Assembly (NCBI RefSeq): GCF_048773025.1
Contig: NC_133562.1
Coordinates: 27,377,501 to 27,441,500, forward strand
DNA length: 64,000 nt
Origin: Camelus bactrianus
Taxonomy: Eukaryota; Chordata; Mammalia; Artiodactyla; Camelidae
Direction: 5' to 3'
Shown here: in pieces, positions 37,959 to 50,300 of the stretch
Position numbering within the stretch: position 1 is the stretch's first letter
Layout of the letters: every line of letters starts with the position of its first letter
The notes under the pieces: model-generated
Told to the model about the DNA's origin: nothing
Databases searched by the model: none
Seen by the model: only the letters and a program-made list of their open reading frames with translations
Position numbers and translations under genes: made by a program

Positions 37959-40900
37959 GTGCTAGATGAACTAACGTCTCTCCACATGCTCAGTTCTGAG
38001 AGATATGAGTGTGTGAAAGCCGTCCTTCACATATCTAGTTGGGAACAAAAGTTTCCTTTCAGTTGCAAACTCTATTCCTTACATATATATAGGGATTTAC
38101 TAGCCCCAACACGGTTTTACAGTGAAAAATGCAGGAACTACCATCCGGCACTAGGAAACAGACTGAGAAACCAGAGTAAACCTTTCTCGTGCAACCCGTT
38201 CCCTTTGTGCTAGCTGAACGAAAGTCTCTCCACACACTCAGTTCTGAGAGAAAAGTGTGTGTAAAAGCCTCCCTTCACCTATCTTGTTGTGAACACAAAG
38301 TTTCCTTTAAGTTTCAAACTCTATTCCTTACATAGATATAGGGATTTACTAGCCCGAACACCGTTTTACAGTGAAAAATGCAGGAACTTCAAACCGGCAC
38401 TAGGAAAGAGACTTTCAAAGCAGAGTAAATGTTTCTCCTGCAACACGTTCCCTTTGTGTTAGATGAAAGAACGTCTCTCCTCATGCTCAGTTCTGAGAGA
38501 TAAGTGTGTGTGAAAGCCATCCTTCACCTAGCTTGTTGGGAACACAAAGTTTCTTTTCAGTTGCAAACCACACTGTATACATATATATAGGGAGGTACCA
38601 GTTCCAACTAGGTTTTACAGTGAAAACTGCAGGAACTTCAAACCGGCACTAGGAAACAGACTGAGAAACCAGAGTAAACGTTTCTCCTGCAACCCGTTCT
38701 CTTTGTGCTAGCTGAACGAAATTCTCTCCACACGCTCAGTTCTGAGAGAAATATGTGTGTGAAAGCCTCCCTTCACCAAGCTTGTTGGGAAAAAAAAGAT
38801 TCTTTTCAGTTGCAAACTACAATCCATACATTTACATGGGGAGGTACTAGCTCCTACTCGGTTCTACAGTGAAAACTGCAGGAATTTCAAACCGGCACTA
38901 GGAAACAGACTGAGAAACCAGAGTAAAATCTCCCTGCATATATTTCCAATGTGCTAGCTAAACGAACGTCTCTCCACATGCTCAGTTCTGTGAGTTAAGT
39001 GTGTGTGAAAGCCATCCTTCACCTAGCTTGTTGGGAACACAAAGTTTCTTTTCAGTTGAAAACTAACTGTATACATATATATGGGGAGGTACCAGCTCCA
39101 ACTCGGTTTTACAGTGAAAACTGCAGGAAATTCTACCAGCACTAGGAAACAGACTGAGAAACCATAGTAAACGTTTCCCTGCAAACCATTCCAATTGTGA
39201 TAGCTAAACGAAAGTCTCTCCACATGCTCAGTTCTGAGAGATAAGTGAGTGTGAAAGCTGTCCTTCACGTTGCTTGATGGGAACACAAAGTTTCCTTTCA
39301 GTTTCAAACTCCTCTCCATAAATATACATGGACAACACTAGTTCCAAATCGGTTTTACAGTGAAAACTGCGGGATCTTCAAACCTGCTCTAGAAAACAGA
39401 CTGAGAAAACAGAGTAAAAGTTTCTCCAACAAAAGTTCCCTTTGTGCTAGATGAACTAAAGTCTGTCCACATGCTCAGTTCTGAGAGATATGAGAGTGTT
39501 AAAGCCGTCCTTCACCTATCTTGTTGGGAACAAACGTTTCTTTTCAGTTGCAAAGTTTATTCCTTAAATATATATAGGGATTTACTAGCCCCAAATCGGT
39601 TTTACAGTGAAAAATGCAGGAACTACCATACGGCACTAGGAAACAGACTGAGAAACCAGAGTAAACGTTTCTCCTGCTAACCGTTCCCGTTGTGCTAGCT
39701 GAACGAAAGTCTCTCCACACACTCAGTTCTGAGAGAAGAGTGTGTATGTAAGCCTCACTTCACATAGCTTGTTGGGAAAAAAAGTTTCTTTTCCGTTGCA
39801 AACTTCACTCCATATACATATATGTGGAGGTACTAGCTCCAACTCGGTTTTATAGTGAATACTGCAGGAACTTCAAACCGGCACTAGGAAACAGACTGAG
39901 AAACCAGAGTAAAAGTTTCACTGCAAACCATTCCCATTGTGCTAGCTAAATGAACGTCTCTCCACATGCTCAGTTCTGAGAGATAATTGAGTGTGAAAGC
40001 TGTACTTCACGTTGCTTGATGGGAACACAAGTTTTCCTTTCAGTTTCAAACTCCTCTCCATAAATATACATGGACAGTACTAGTTCCAACTCGGTTTTAC
40101 ACTGAAAACTGCGGGAAATTCAATCCGGCTCTAGGAAACAGACTGAGAAACCAGAGTAAAAGTTTCTCCAGCAACAGTTCCCTTTGTGCTAGATGAACTA
40201 ACTTCTCCCACATACTCAGTTCTGAGAGATAATTGTGTGTGAAAGCCGTACTTCACCTAGCTTGCTGGGAACACAAAGTTTCTTTTCAGTTGCAAACAGC
40301 ACTCCATACATACATATGGGGAGGTACAAAATCCAAATTTATTTTACAGTGAAAACTGCAGGAACTTCAAACCGGCACTAGGAAACAGACTTTGAAACCA
40401 GAGTAAATATTTCTCCTGCAACCCGTTCCCTTTGGGCTAGATGAACGAACGTCTCACCAAATGCTCATTTCTGAGAGATATGTGTATTTGTAAGTGGTAC
40501 TTCCCCAAGCTTGTTGGGAACACAAAGTTTCTTTTCAGTTGCAAACTCCAATCCATACATATACAAAGGAAAGTATTAGCTCCAACTCGGTTTTACACTG
40601 AAACCTGCAGGAACTTCAATCCGGCAGTAGGAAACAGACTGGGAATCCACAGAAATAGTTTCTCCTGCAACCCGTTGCCTTTGTGCTAGAAGAATAAATG
40701 TCTCTCCACATGCTCAGTTCTGAGAGATAAGTGTGTGTGAAAGCCGTTCTTCACCTAGCTTGTTGGGAACACAAAGTTTTATTTCAGTTGCCAACTCCTC
40801 TCCATACATATATATGGGTTGGTGCTAGCTCCTTCTCTGTTTTAAAGTGAAAACTGCAGGAAATTCACACCGGCTGTAGGAAACAGACTGAGAAACCAGA

Positions 40901-41917
40901 GTTAAAATTCCTCCTGCAATCCGTTCCCTTTGTGCTAGATGAACGAACGTCTCTCCACATGCTCAATTCTGAGATATAAGTGTGTTTGGAAGCCGTCCTT
41001 CACCTAGCTTGTTGGGAACAGAAAGTTTCTTTTCATTTGCAAACAGCACTCCATACATATATATGGGGAGGTACATGCTCCAACTTGGTTTTACAGTGAA
41101 AACTGCAGGAACTTCTAACCGGCACTAGGAAACAGACTTAGAATCTAGAGTAAATGTTTCTCCTGCAACCCGTTCCTTTTGGGCTAGATGAACGAATGTC
41201 TCTCCACATGCTCAGTTTTGAGATATAATTTTGTGTGAAAGCTGTCCTTCACCTAGCTTGATGGGAACAGAAAGTTTCCATTAATTTGCAAACTCCACTC
41301 CATACATTTACATGGGCAGTACTAGTTCCAACTCGGTTTTAATGTGAAAACTGCAGGAAATTCAAACCGGCACTAGGAAACAGACTGAAAATCCAGAGTA
41401 AAATTTCTCCAGCAACCTTTCCATTTTTGCTAGATGAACGAACGTCTCTCCACATGCCCATTTCTGAGAGATAAGTGTGTGTGAAAGCCGCCCTTCAAAT
41501 AGGTTTTTGGGAACACAAAGATTCCTTACAGTTGCAAACTACACTGCATACATATATATGGGGAGGTACTAGCTCTAACACGGTTTAATAGTGAAAACTG
41601 CAGGAAATTCACACCAGCAATAGGAAACTGAGAAACCAGGGTAAAAGTTTCCCTGCAAACCATTCCCATTGTGCTAGCTAAACGAACGTCTCTCCACATG
41701 CTCAGTTCTGAGAGATAAGTGAGTTTGAAAGCTGTCCTTCAAGTTGCTTGATGGGAACACAAGGTTTCCTTTCAGTTTCAAACTCCTCTCCATAAATATA
41801 CATGGACAGTAGTAGTTCCAACTCGGTTTTACAGTGAAAACTGCGGGAACTTCAAACTGGCTCTAGGAAACAGGCTGAGCAACCAGAGTAAAAGTTTCTC
41901 CAGCAACAGTTCCCTTT
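37959..41917. repeat. HOR unit 10, full 16-mer
   Basis: Canonical 3,959 bp. Private changes include 'cacatatctagttggg' in m1 and 'ttgcaaagtttattcc' in m7. The end of m5 carries 'aaccatagtaaac', as at the left of the array, rather than the 'aaccacag' form of neighbouring units. Confidence 0.94.
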
Positions 41918-44900
41918 GTGCTAGATGAACTAACGTCTCTCCACATGCTCAGTTCTGAGAGATATGAGTGTGTGAAAGCCGTCCTTCACCTATCTAGTTG
42001 GGAACAAAAGTTTCCTTTCAGTTGCAAACTCTATTCCTTACATATATATAGGGATTTACTAGCCCCAACACGGTTTTACAGTGAAAAATGCAGGAACTAC
42101 CATCCGGCACTAGGAAACAGACTGAGAAACCAGAGTAAACCTTTCTCGTGCAACCCGTTCCCTTTGTGCTAGCTGAACGAAAGTCTCTCCACACACTCAG
42201 TTCTGAGAGGAAAGTGTGTGTAAAAGCCTCCCTTCACCTATCTTGTTGTGAACACAAAGTTTCCTTTAAGTTTCAAACTCTATTCCTTACATAGATATAG
42301 GGATTTACTAGCCCGAACACCGTTTTACAGTGAAAAATGCAGGAACTTCAAACCGGCACTAGGAAAGAGACTTTCAAAGCAGAGTAAATGTTTCTCCTGC
42401 AACACGTTCCCTTTGTGTTAGATGAAAGAACGTCTCTCCTCATGCTCAGTTCTGAGAGATAAGTGTGTGTGAAAGCCATCCTTCACCTAGCTTGTTGGGA
42501 ACACAAAGTTTCTTTTCAGTTGCAAACCACACTGTATACATATATATAGGGAGGTACCAGTTCCAACTAGGTTTTACAGTGAAAACTGCAGGAACTTCAA
42601 ACCGGCACTAGGAAACAGACTGAGAAACCAGAGTAAACGTTTCTCCTGCAACCCGTTCTCTTTGTGCTAGCTGAACGAAATTCTCTCCACACGCTCAGTT
42701 CTGAGAGAAATATGTGTGTGAAAGCCTCCCTTCACCAAGCTTGTTGGGAAAAAAAAGATTCTTTTCAGTTGCAAACTACAATCCATACATTTACATGGGG
42801 AGGTACTAGCTCCTACTCGGTTCTACAGTGAAAACTGCAGGAATTTCAAACCGGCACTAGGAAACAGACTGAGAAACCAGAGTAAAATCTCCCTGCATAT
42901 ATTTCCAATGTGCTAGCTAAACGAACGTCTCTCCACATGCTCAGTTCTGTGAGTTAAGTGTGTGTGAAAGCCATCCTTCACCTAGCTTGTTGGGAACACA
43001 AAGTTTCTTTTCAGTTGAAAACTAACTGTATACATATATATGGGGAGGTACCAGCTCCAACTCGGTTTTACAGTGAAAACTGCAGGAAATTCTACCAGCA
43101 CTAGGAAACAGACTGAGAAACCACAGTAAACGTTTCCCTGCAAACCATTCCAATTGTGATAGCTAAACGAAAGTCTCTCCACATGCTCAGTTCTGAGAGA
43201 TAAGTGAGTGTGAAAGCTGTCCTTCACGTTGCTTGATGGGAACACAAAGTTTCCTTTCAGTTTCAAACTCCTCTCCATAAATATACATGGACAACACTAG
43301 TTCCAAATCGGTTTTACAGTGAAAACTGCGGGATCTTCAAACCTGCTCTAGAAAACAGACTGAGAAAACAGAGTAAAAGTTTCTCCAACAAAAGTTCCCT
43401 TTGTGCTAGATGAACTAAAGTCTGTCCACATGCTCAGTTCTGAGAGATATGAGAGTGTTAAAGCCGTCCTTCACCTATCTTGTTGGGAACAAACGTTTCT
43501 TTTCAGTTGCAAAATTTATTCCTTAAATATATATAGGGATTTACTAGCCCCAAATCGGTTTTACAGTGAAAAATGCAGGAACTACCATACGGCACTAGGA
43601 AACAGACTGAGAAACCAGAGTAAACGTTTCTCCTGCTAACCGTTCCCGTTGTGCTAGCTGAACGAAAGTCTCTCCACACACTCAGTTCTGAGAGAAGAGT
43701 GTGTATGTAAGCCTCACTTCACATAGCTTGTTGGGAAAAAAAGTTTCTTTTCCGTTGCAAACTTCACTCCATATACATATATGTGGAGGTACTAGCTCCA
43801 ACTCGGTTTTATAGTGAATACTGCAGGAACTTCAAACCGGCACTAGGAAACAGACTGAGAAACCAGAGTAAAAGTTTCACTGCAAACCATTCCCATTGTG
43901 CTAGCTAAATGAACGTCTCTCCACATGCTCAGTTCTGAGAGATAATTGAGTGTGAAAGCTGTACTTCACGTTGCTTGATGGGAACACAAGTTTTCCTTTC
44001 AGTTTCAAACTCCTCTCCATAAATATACATGGACAGTACTAGTTCCAACTCGGTTTTACACTGAAAACTGCGGGAAATTCAATCCGGCTCTAGGAAACAG
44101 ACTGAGAAACCAGAGTAAAAGTTTCTCCAGCAACAGTTCCCTTTGTGCTAGATGAACTAACTTCTCCCACATACTCAGTTCTGAGAGATAATTGTGTGTG
44201 AAAGCCGTACTTCACCTAGCTTGCTGGGAACACAAAGTTTCTTTTCAGTTGCAAACAGCACTCCATACATACATATGGGGAGGTACAAAATCCAAATTTA
44301 TTTTACAGTGAAAACTGCAGGAACTTCAAACCGGCACTAGGAAACAGACTTTGAAACCAGAGTAAATATTTCTCCTGCAACCCGTTCCCTTTGGGCTAGA
44401 TGAACGAACGTCTCACCAAATGCTCATTTCTGAGAGATATGTGTATTTGTAAGTGGTACTTCCCCAAGCTTGTTGGGAACACAAAGTTTCTTTTCAGTTG
44501 CAAACTCCAATCCATACATATACAAAGGAAAGTATTAGCTCCAACTCGGTTTTACACTGAAACCTGCAGGAACTTCAATCCGGCAGTAGGAAACAGACTG
44601 GGAATCCACAGAAATAGTTTCTCCTGCAACCCGTTGCCTTTGTGCTAGAAGAATAAATGTCTCTCCACATGCTCAGTTCTGAGAGATAAGTGTGTGTGAA
44701 AGCCGTTCTTCACCTAGCTTGTTGGGAACACAAAGTTTTATTTCAGTTGCCAACTCCTCTCCATACATATATATGGGTTGGTGCTAGCTCCTTCTCTGTT
44801 TTAAAGTGAAAACTGCAGGAAATTCACACCGGCTGTAGGAAACAGACTGAGAAACCAGAGTTAAAATTCCTCCTGCAATCCGTTCCCTTTGTGCTAGATG

Positions 44901-45876
44901 AACGAACGTCTCTCCACATGCTCAATTCTGAGAGATAAGTGTGTTTGAAAGCCGTCCTTCACCTAGCTTGTTGGGAACAGAAAGTTTCTTTTCATTTGCA
45001 AACAGCACTCCATACATATATATGGGGAGGTACATGCTCCAACTTGGTTTTACAGTGAAAACTGCAGGAACTTCTAACCGGCACTAGGAAACAGACTTAG
45101 AATCTAGAGTAAATGTTTCTCCTGCAACCCGTTCCTTTTGGGCTAGATGAACGAATGTCTCTCCATGTGCTCAGTTTTGAGATATAATTTTGTGTGAAAG
45201 CTGTCCTTCACCTAGCTTGATGGGAACAGAAAGTTTCCATTAATTTGCAAACTCCACTCCATACATTTACATGGGCAGTACTAGTTCCAACTCGGTTTTA
45301 ATGTGAAAACTGCAGGAAATTCAAACCGGCACTAGGAAACAGACTGAAAATCCAGAGTAAAATTTCTCCAGCAACCTTTCCATTTTTGCTAGATGAACGA
45401 ACGTCTCTCCACATGCCCATTTCTGAGAGATAAGTGTGTGTGAAAGCCGCCCTTCAAATAGGTTTTTGGGAACACAAAGATTCCTTACAGTTGCAAACTA
45501 CACTGCATACATATATATGGGGAGGTACTAGCTCTAACACGGTTTAATAGTGAAAACTGCAGGAAATTCACACCAGCAATAGGAAACTGAGAAACCAGGG
45601 TAAAAGTTTCCCTGCAAACCATTCCCATTGTGCTAGCTAAACGAACGTCTCTCCACATGCTCAGTTCTGAGAGATAAGTGAGTTTGAAAGCTGTCCTTCA
45701 AGTTGCTTGATGGGAACACAAGGTTTCCTTTCAGTTTCAAACTCCTCTCCATAAATATACATGGACCGTAGTAGTTCCAACTCGGTTTTACAGTGAAAAC
45801 TGCGGGAAATTCAAACTGGCTCTAGGAAACAGGCTGAGCAACCAGAGTAAAAGTTTCTCCAGCAACAGTTCCCTTT
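41918..45876. repeat. HOR unit 11, last full 16-mer
   Basis: Canonical 3,959 bp, but private changes accumulate toward its right end: 'ctccatgtgctcag' in m14, and 'tggaccgtagtag' and 'gcgggaaattcaaactgg' in m16. This is the last complete unit before the homogeneous core ends. Confidence 0.94.
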
Positions 45877-46619
45877 GTGCTAGATGAACTAACGTCTCTC
45901 CACATGCTCAGTTCTGAGAGATATGAGTGTGTGAAAGCCGTCCTTCACCTATCTAGTTGGGAACAAAAGTTTCCTTTCAGTTGCAAACTCTATTCCTTAC
46001 ATATATATAGGGATTTACTAGCCCCAACACGGTTTTACAGTGAAAAATGCAGGAACTACCATCCGGCACTAGGAAACAGGCTGAGCAACCAGAGTAAAAG
46101 ATTCTCCAGCAACAGTTCCCTTTGTGCTAGCTGAACGAAAGTCTCTCCACACACTCAGTTCTGAGAGAAAAGTGTGTGTAAAAGCCTCGCTTCACCTATC
46201 ACGTTGTGAACACAAAGTTTCCTTTAAGTTTCAAACTCTATTCCTTACATAGATATAGGGATTTACTAGCCCGAACACGGTTTTACAGTGAAAAATACAG
46301 GAACTTCAAACCGGCACTAGGAAAGAGACTTTCAAAGCAGAGTAAATGTTTCTCCTGCAACACGTTCCCTTTGTGTTAGATGAAAGAACGTCTCTCCTCA
46401 TGCTCAGTTCTGAGAGATAAGTGTGTGTGAAAGCCATCCTTCACCTAGCTTGTTGGGAACACAAAGTTTCTTTTCAGTTGCAAACCACACTGTATACATA
46501 TATATAGGGAGGTACCAGTTCCAACTAGGTTTTACAGTGAAAACTGCAGGAACTTCAAAACGGCACTAGGAAACAGACAGAGAAACCAGAGTAAAAGTCT
46601 CCCTGCATATATTTCCAAT
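45877..46619. repeat. Terminal HOR fragment (m1-m3) and core/flank boundary
   Basis: Starts are 45877 (m1), 46124 (m2) and 46373 (m3). The m1 tail has switched to an m16-like 'aacaggctgagcaacc' followed by 'agattctccagc'. m2 has 'cctcgcttcacctatcacg' and 'aaaatacagg'. m3 follows the core until about 46,560, after which the sequence ('cagacagagaaacc', 'aaaagtctccctgc') no longer matches any core unit closely. The boundary is graded, not a clean insertion junction. Confidence 0.85.
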
Positions 46620-47388
46620 GTGCTAGCTAAACGAACGTCTCTCCACATGCTCAGTTCTGTGAGATAAGAGAGTGTGAAAGCCGTCCTTCATGTAGCTTGA
46701 AGGGAACACGAAGTTTCCTTTCAGATTCAAACTCCTCTCCATAAATATACATGGACAGAACTAGTTCCAACTCGGTTTTACAGTGAAAACTGTGGGAAAT
46801 TCAAACCGGCTCTAGGAAACAGACTGAGAAACAAGAGTAAAAGTTTCTCCAAAAAAGAGTTACCTTTTTGCTAGATGAACTAAATTCTCTCCACATGCTC
46901 AGTTCTGAGAGATAATTGGGTGTGAAAGCCGTACTTCACCTAGCTTGTCGGGAACACAAAGTTTCTTTTCAGTTGCAAACTGCACTCCATACATACATAT
47001 GGGGAGGTACAAAATCCAAATTTATTTTACAGTGAAAACTGCAGGAAATTCAATCCGGCACTAGGAAACAGACTTTGAAACCAGAGAAAAAGTATCCCTG
47101 CAAAACATTCCCTTTGAGCTAGCTAAACGAACGTCTCTCCACATGCTAAGTTCTGAGAGATAAGTGAGTGTGAAAGCTGTCCTTCACGTTGCTTGATGGG
47201 AACACAAAGTTTCCTTTCAGTTTCAAGCTCCTCTCCATTAATATACATGGACAGTACTAGTTCCAACTCGGTTTTGCAGTGAAAACTGCGGCAACTTCAA
47301 ACCGGCTCTAGGAAACAGTCTGAGAAACCAGAGTAAAAGTTTCTCCAGCAACAGTTCCCTTTGTGCTAGATGAACTAACGTCTCTCCA

Positions 47389-50300
47389 CATGCTCAGATC
47401 TGAGAGATATGAGTGTGTGAAAGCCGTCCTTCACCTATCTTATTGGGAACAAATGTTCCTTTCAGTTGCAAACACCATTCCTTACATATATATAAGGATT
47501 TACAAGCCCCAACTCGGTTTTACAGTGAAAAATGCAGGAACTACCATCCGGCACTAGGAAACAGACTGAGAAACCAGAGTAATCTCTTCTCCTGCAACCA
47601 GTTCCATTTGTGCTAGCTGAACGAAAGTCTCTCCACACACTCAGTTCTGAGAGAAAAGTGTGTGTGAAAGCCTCCCTTCACTTAACTTGTTGGGAACACA
47701 AAGTTTCCTTTAAGTTTCAATCTCTATTCCTTACATAGATATAGGGATTTACTAGCCCCAACTCGGTATTACAGTGAAAAATGCAGGAACTTCATACCGG
47801 CACTAGGAAAGAGACTTTCAAAGCAGAGTAAATGTTTCTCCTGCAACACGTTCCCTTTGTGCTAGATGAAAGAACGTCTCCCCACATGCTCAGATCTGAG
47901 ATAAGTGTGTGTGAAAGCCATTCTTCACCTAGCTTGTTGGGAACACAAAGATTCTTTTCAGTTGCAAACTACACTGTATACATATATATGGGGAGGTACC
48001 AGCTCCAACTAGGTATTACAGTGAAAACTGCAGGAACTTCAAAACGGCACTAGGAAACAGACTGAGAAACCAGAGTAAACGTTTCTCCTGCAACCCGTTC
48101 CCTTTGTGCTTGCTGAACGAAATTCTCTCCACACGCTCAGATCTCAGAGAAATATGTGTGTGAAAGCCTCCCTTCACCAAGCTTGTTGGGAAAAAAAAAG
48201 ATTCTTTCCAGTTGCAAACTACAATCCATACATTTATTTGGGGAGGTACTAGCTCCAACTCGGTTCTACAGTGAAAACTGCAGGAATTTCAAACCGGCAC
48301 TAGGAAACAGACTGAGAAACCAGAGTAAAAGTTTCCCTGCATACAATTCCCTTTGTGCTAGCTAAAGGAACGTCTCTCCACATGTTCAGATCTGAAAGAT
48401 AATTGTGTGTGAATGCCGTACTTCACCTAGCTTGTTGGGAACACAAAGTTACTTTTCAGTTGCAAACTGCACTCCATACAAACATATGGGGAGGTACAAA
48501 ATCCAACTTTATTTTACAGTGAAAACTGCAGGAACTTCAAACCGGCACTAGGAAAAAGACTTTGAAACCAGAGAAAAAGTTTCCCTGCAAACCATTCCCT
48601 TTGTGGTAGCTAAACGAACGTCTCTCCACATGCTAAGTTCTGAGAGATAAGTGAGTGTGAATGCTGTCCTTCACGTTGCTTGATGGGAACACAAAGTTTC
48701 CTTTAAGTTTCAAACTCCTCTCCATAAATATACATGGACCGTACTAGTTCCAACTTGGTTTTACAGTGAAAATTGCGGGAAATTCAAACCGGCTTTAAGA
48801 AACAGAATGAGCAACCAGAGTAAAAGTATCTCCAGCAACAGTTCCCTTTGTGCTAGATAAACTAACGTCTCTCCACATGCTCAGTTCTGAGAGTTATGAG
48901 TGTGTGAAAGCCATCCTTCACCTATCTTGTTGGGAACAAAAGTTCCTTTCAGTTGCAAACACTATTCCTTACATATATGTAGGGATTTACTAGCCCCAAC
49001 TCGGTATTACAGTGAAAAATGCAGGAACTTCAAACCGGCACCAGGAAAGAGACATTCAAAGCAGAGTAAATGTTTCTCCTGCAACACGTTCCCTTTGTGC
49101 TAGATGAAAGAACGTCTCTCCACATGCTCAGTTCTGAGAGATAAATGTGTGTGAAAGCCATCCTTCACCTTGCTTGTTAGGAACACAAAGTTTCTTTTCA
49201 GTTGAAACTACACTGTATACATATATGTGGGGAGGTACCAGCTCCAACTAGGTTTTACAGTGAAAACTGCAGGAACTTCAAACCGGCACTAGGAAGCAGA
49301 CTGAGAAACCAGAGTAAACGTTTCTCCTGCAAACCTTTCCCTTTGTGCTAGCTGAACGAAATTCTCTCCACACGCTCAGATCTCAGAAAAATGTGTGTGT
49401 GAAAGCCTCCCTTCACCAAGCTTGTTGGGAAAAAAAAGATTCTTTTCAGTTGCAAACTACAATCCATACATTTATTTGGGGAGGTAATAGCTCCAACTCG
49501 GTTCTACAGTGAAAACTGCAGGAATTTCAAACCGGCACTAGGAAACAGACTGAGAAACCAGAGTAAAAGTTTCCCTGCATAATATATCATTTGTGCTAGC
49601 TAAACGAACGTCTCTCCACATGCTCAGTTCTGAGAGATAAGTGAGTGTGAAAGCCGTCCTTCATGTAGCTTGATGGGAACACAAAGTTTCCTTTCAGATT
49701 CAAACTCCTCTCCATAAATATACATGGACAGTACTAGTTCCAACTCGGTTTTACAGTGAAAACTGTGGGAAATTCAAACAGGCTCTAGGAAACAGACTGA
49801 GAAACAAGAGTAAAAGTTTCTCCAAAAAAGAGTGACCTTTGTGCTAGATGAACTAACGTCTCTCCACATGCTCAGATCTGAAAGATAATTGTGTGTGAAA
49901 GCCGTACTTCATCTAGCTTGTTGGGAACACAAAGTTTCTTTTCAGTTGCAAACTCACTCCATACATACATATGGGGAGGTACAAAATCCAACTTTATTTT
50001 ACAGTGAAAACTGCAGGAACTTCAAACCGGCACGAGGAAACAGACTTTGAAACCAGAGAAAAAGTATCCCTGCAAACCATTCATTTGTGGTAGCTAAACG
50101 AACGTCTCTCCACATGCTAAGTTCTGAGAGATAAGTGAGTGTGAAAGCTGTCCTTCACGTTGCTTGATGGGAACACAAAGTTTCCTTTCAGTTTCAAACT
50201 CCTCTCCATAAATATACATGGACAGTACTAGTTCCAACTCGGTTTTACAGTGAAAACTGCGGGAACTTCAAACCGGCTTTAGGAAACAGACTGAGCAACC

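Larger units (their letters stand above)
1..46560. repeat. HOR core: 16-monomer, 3,959-bp higher-order repeat
   Basis: Sixteen distinguishable monomers repeat in fixed order. The m1 start recurs at 10741, 14700, 18659, 22123, 26082, 30041, 34000, 37959, 41918 and 45877. All intervals are 3,959 bp except one of 3,464 bp. Monomers within a unit differ from each other at many positions, whereas the same monomer in successive units differs by few or no bases. That contrast is the definition of a higher-order repeat. Rearranged units occur at the left (1-10740) and at 18659. The right edge is gradual: m1 and m2 at 45877-46372 already carry extra changes, and the match to the core sequence is lost near 46,560. 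Confidence 0.95.

Noticed and set aside
1-46560. CRISPR-like array of repeats and spacers
   Set aside because: There is no short direct repeat separated by unrelated spacers. The whole 247-bp period is homologous and there are no cas genes.
46560-46640. Transposon insertion or unique-sequence junction at the core edge
   Set aside because: Sequence on both sides is the same satellite, in register and orientation, with no terminal repeats, target-site duplication or poly-A tail.
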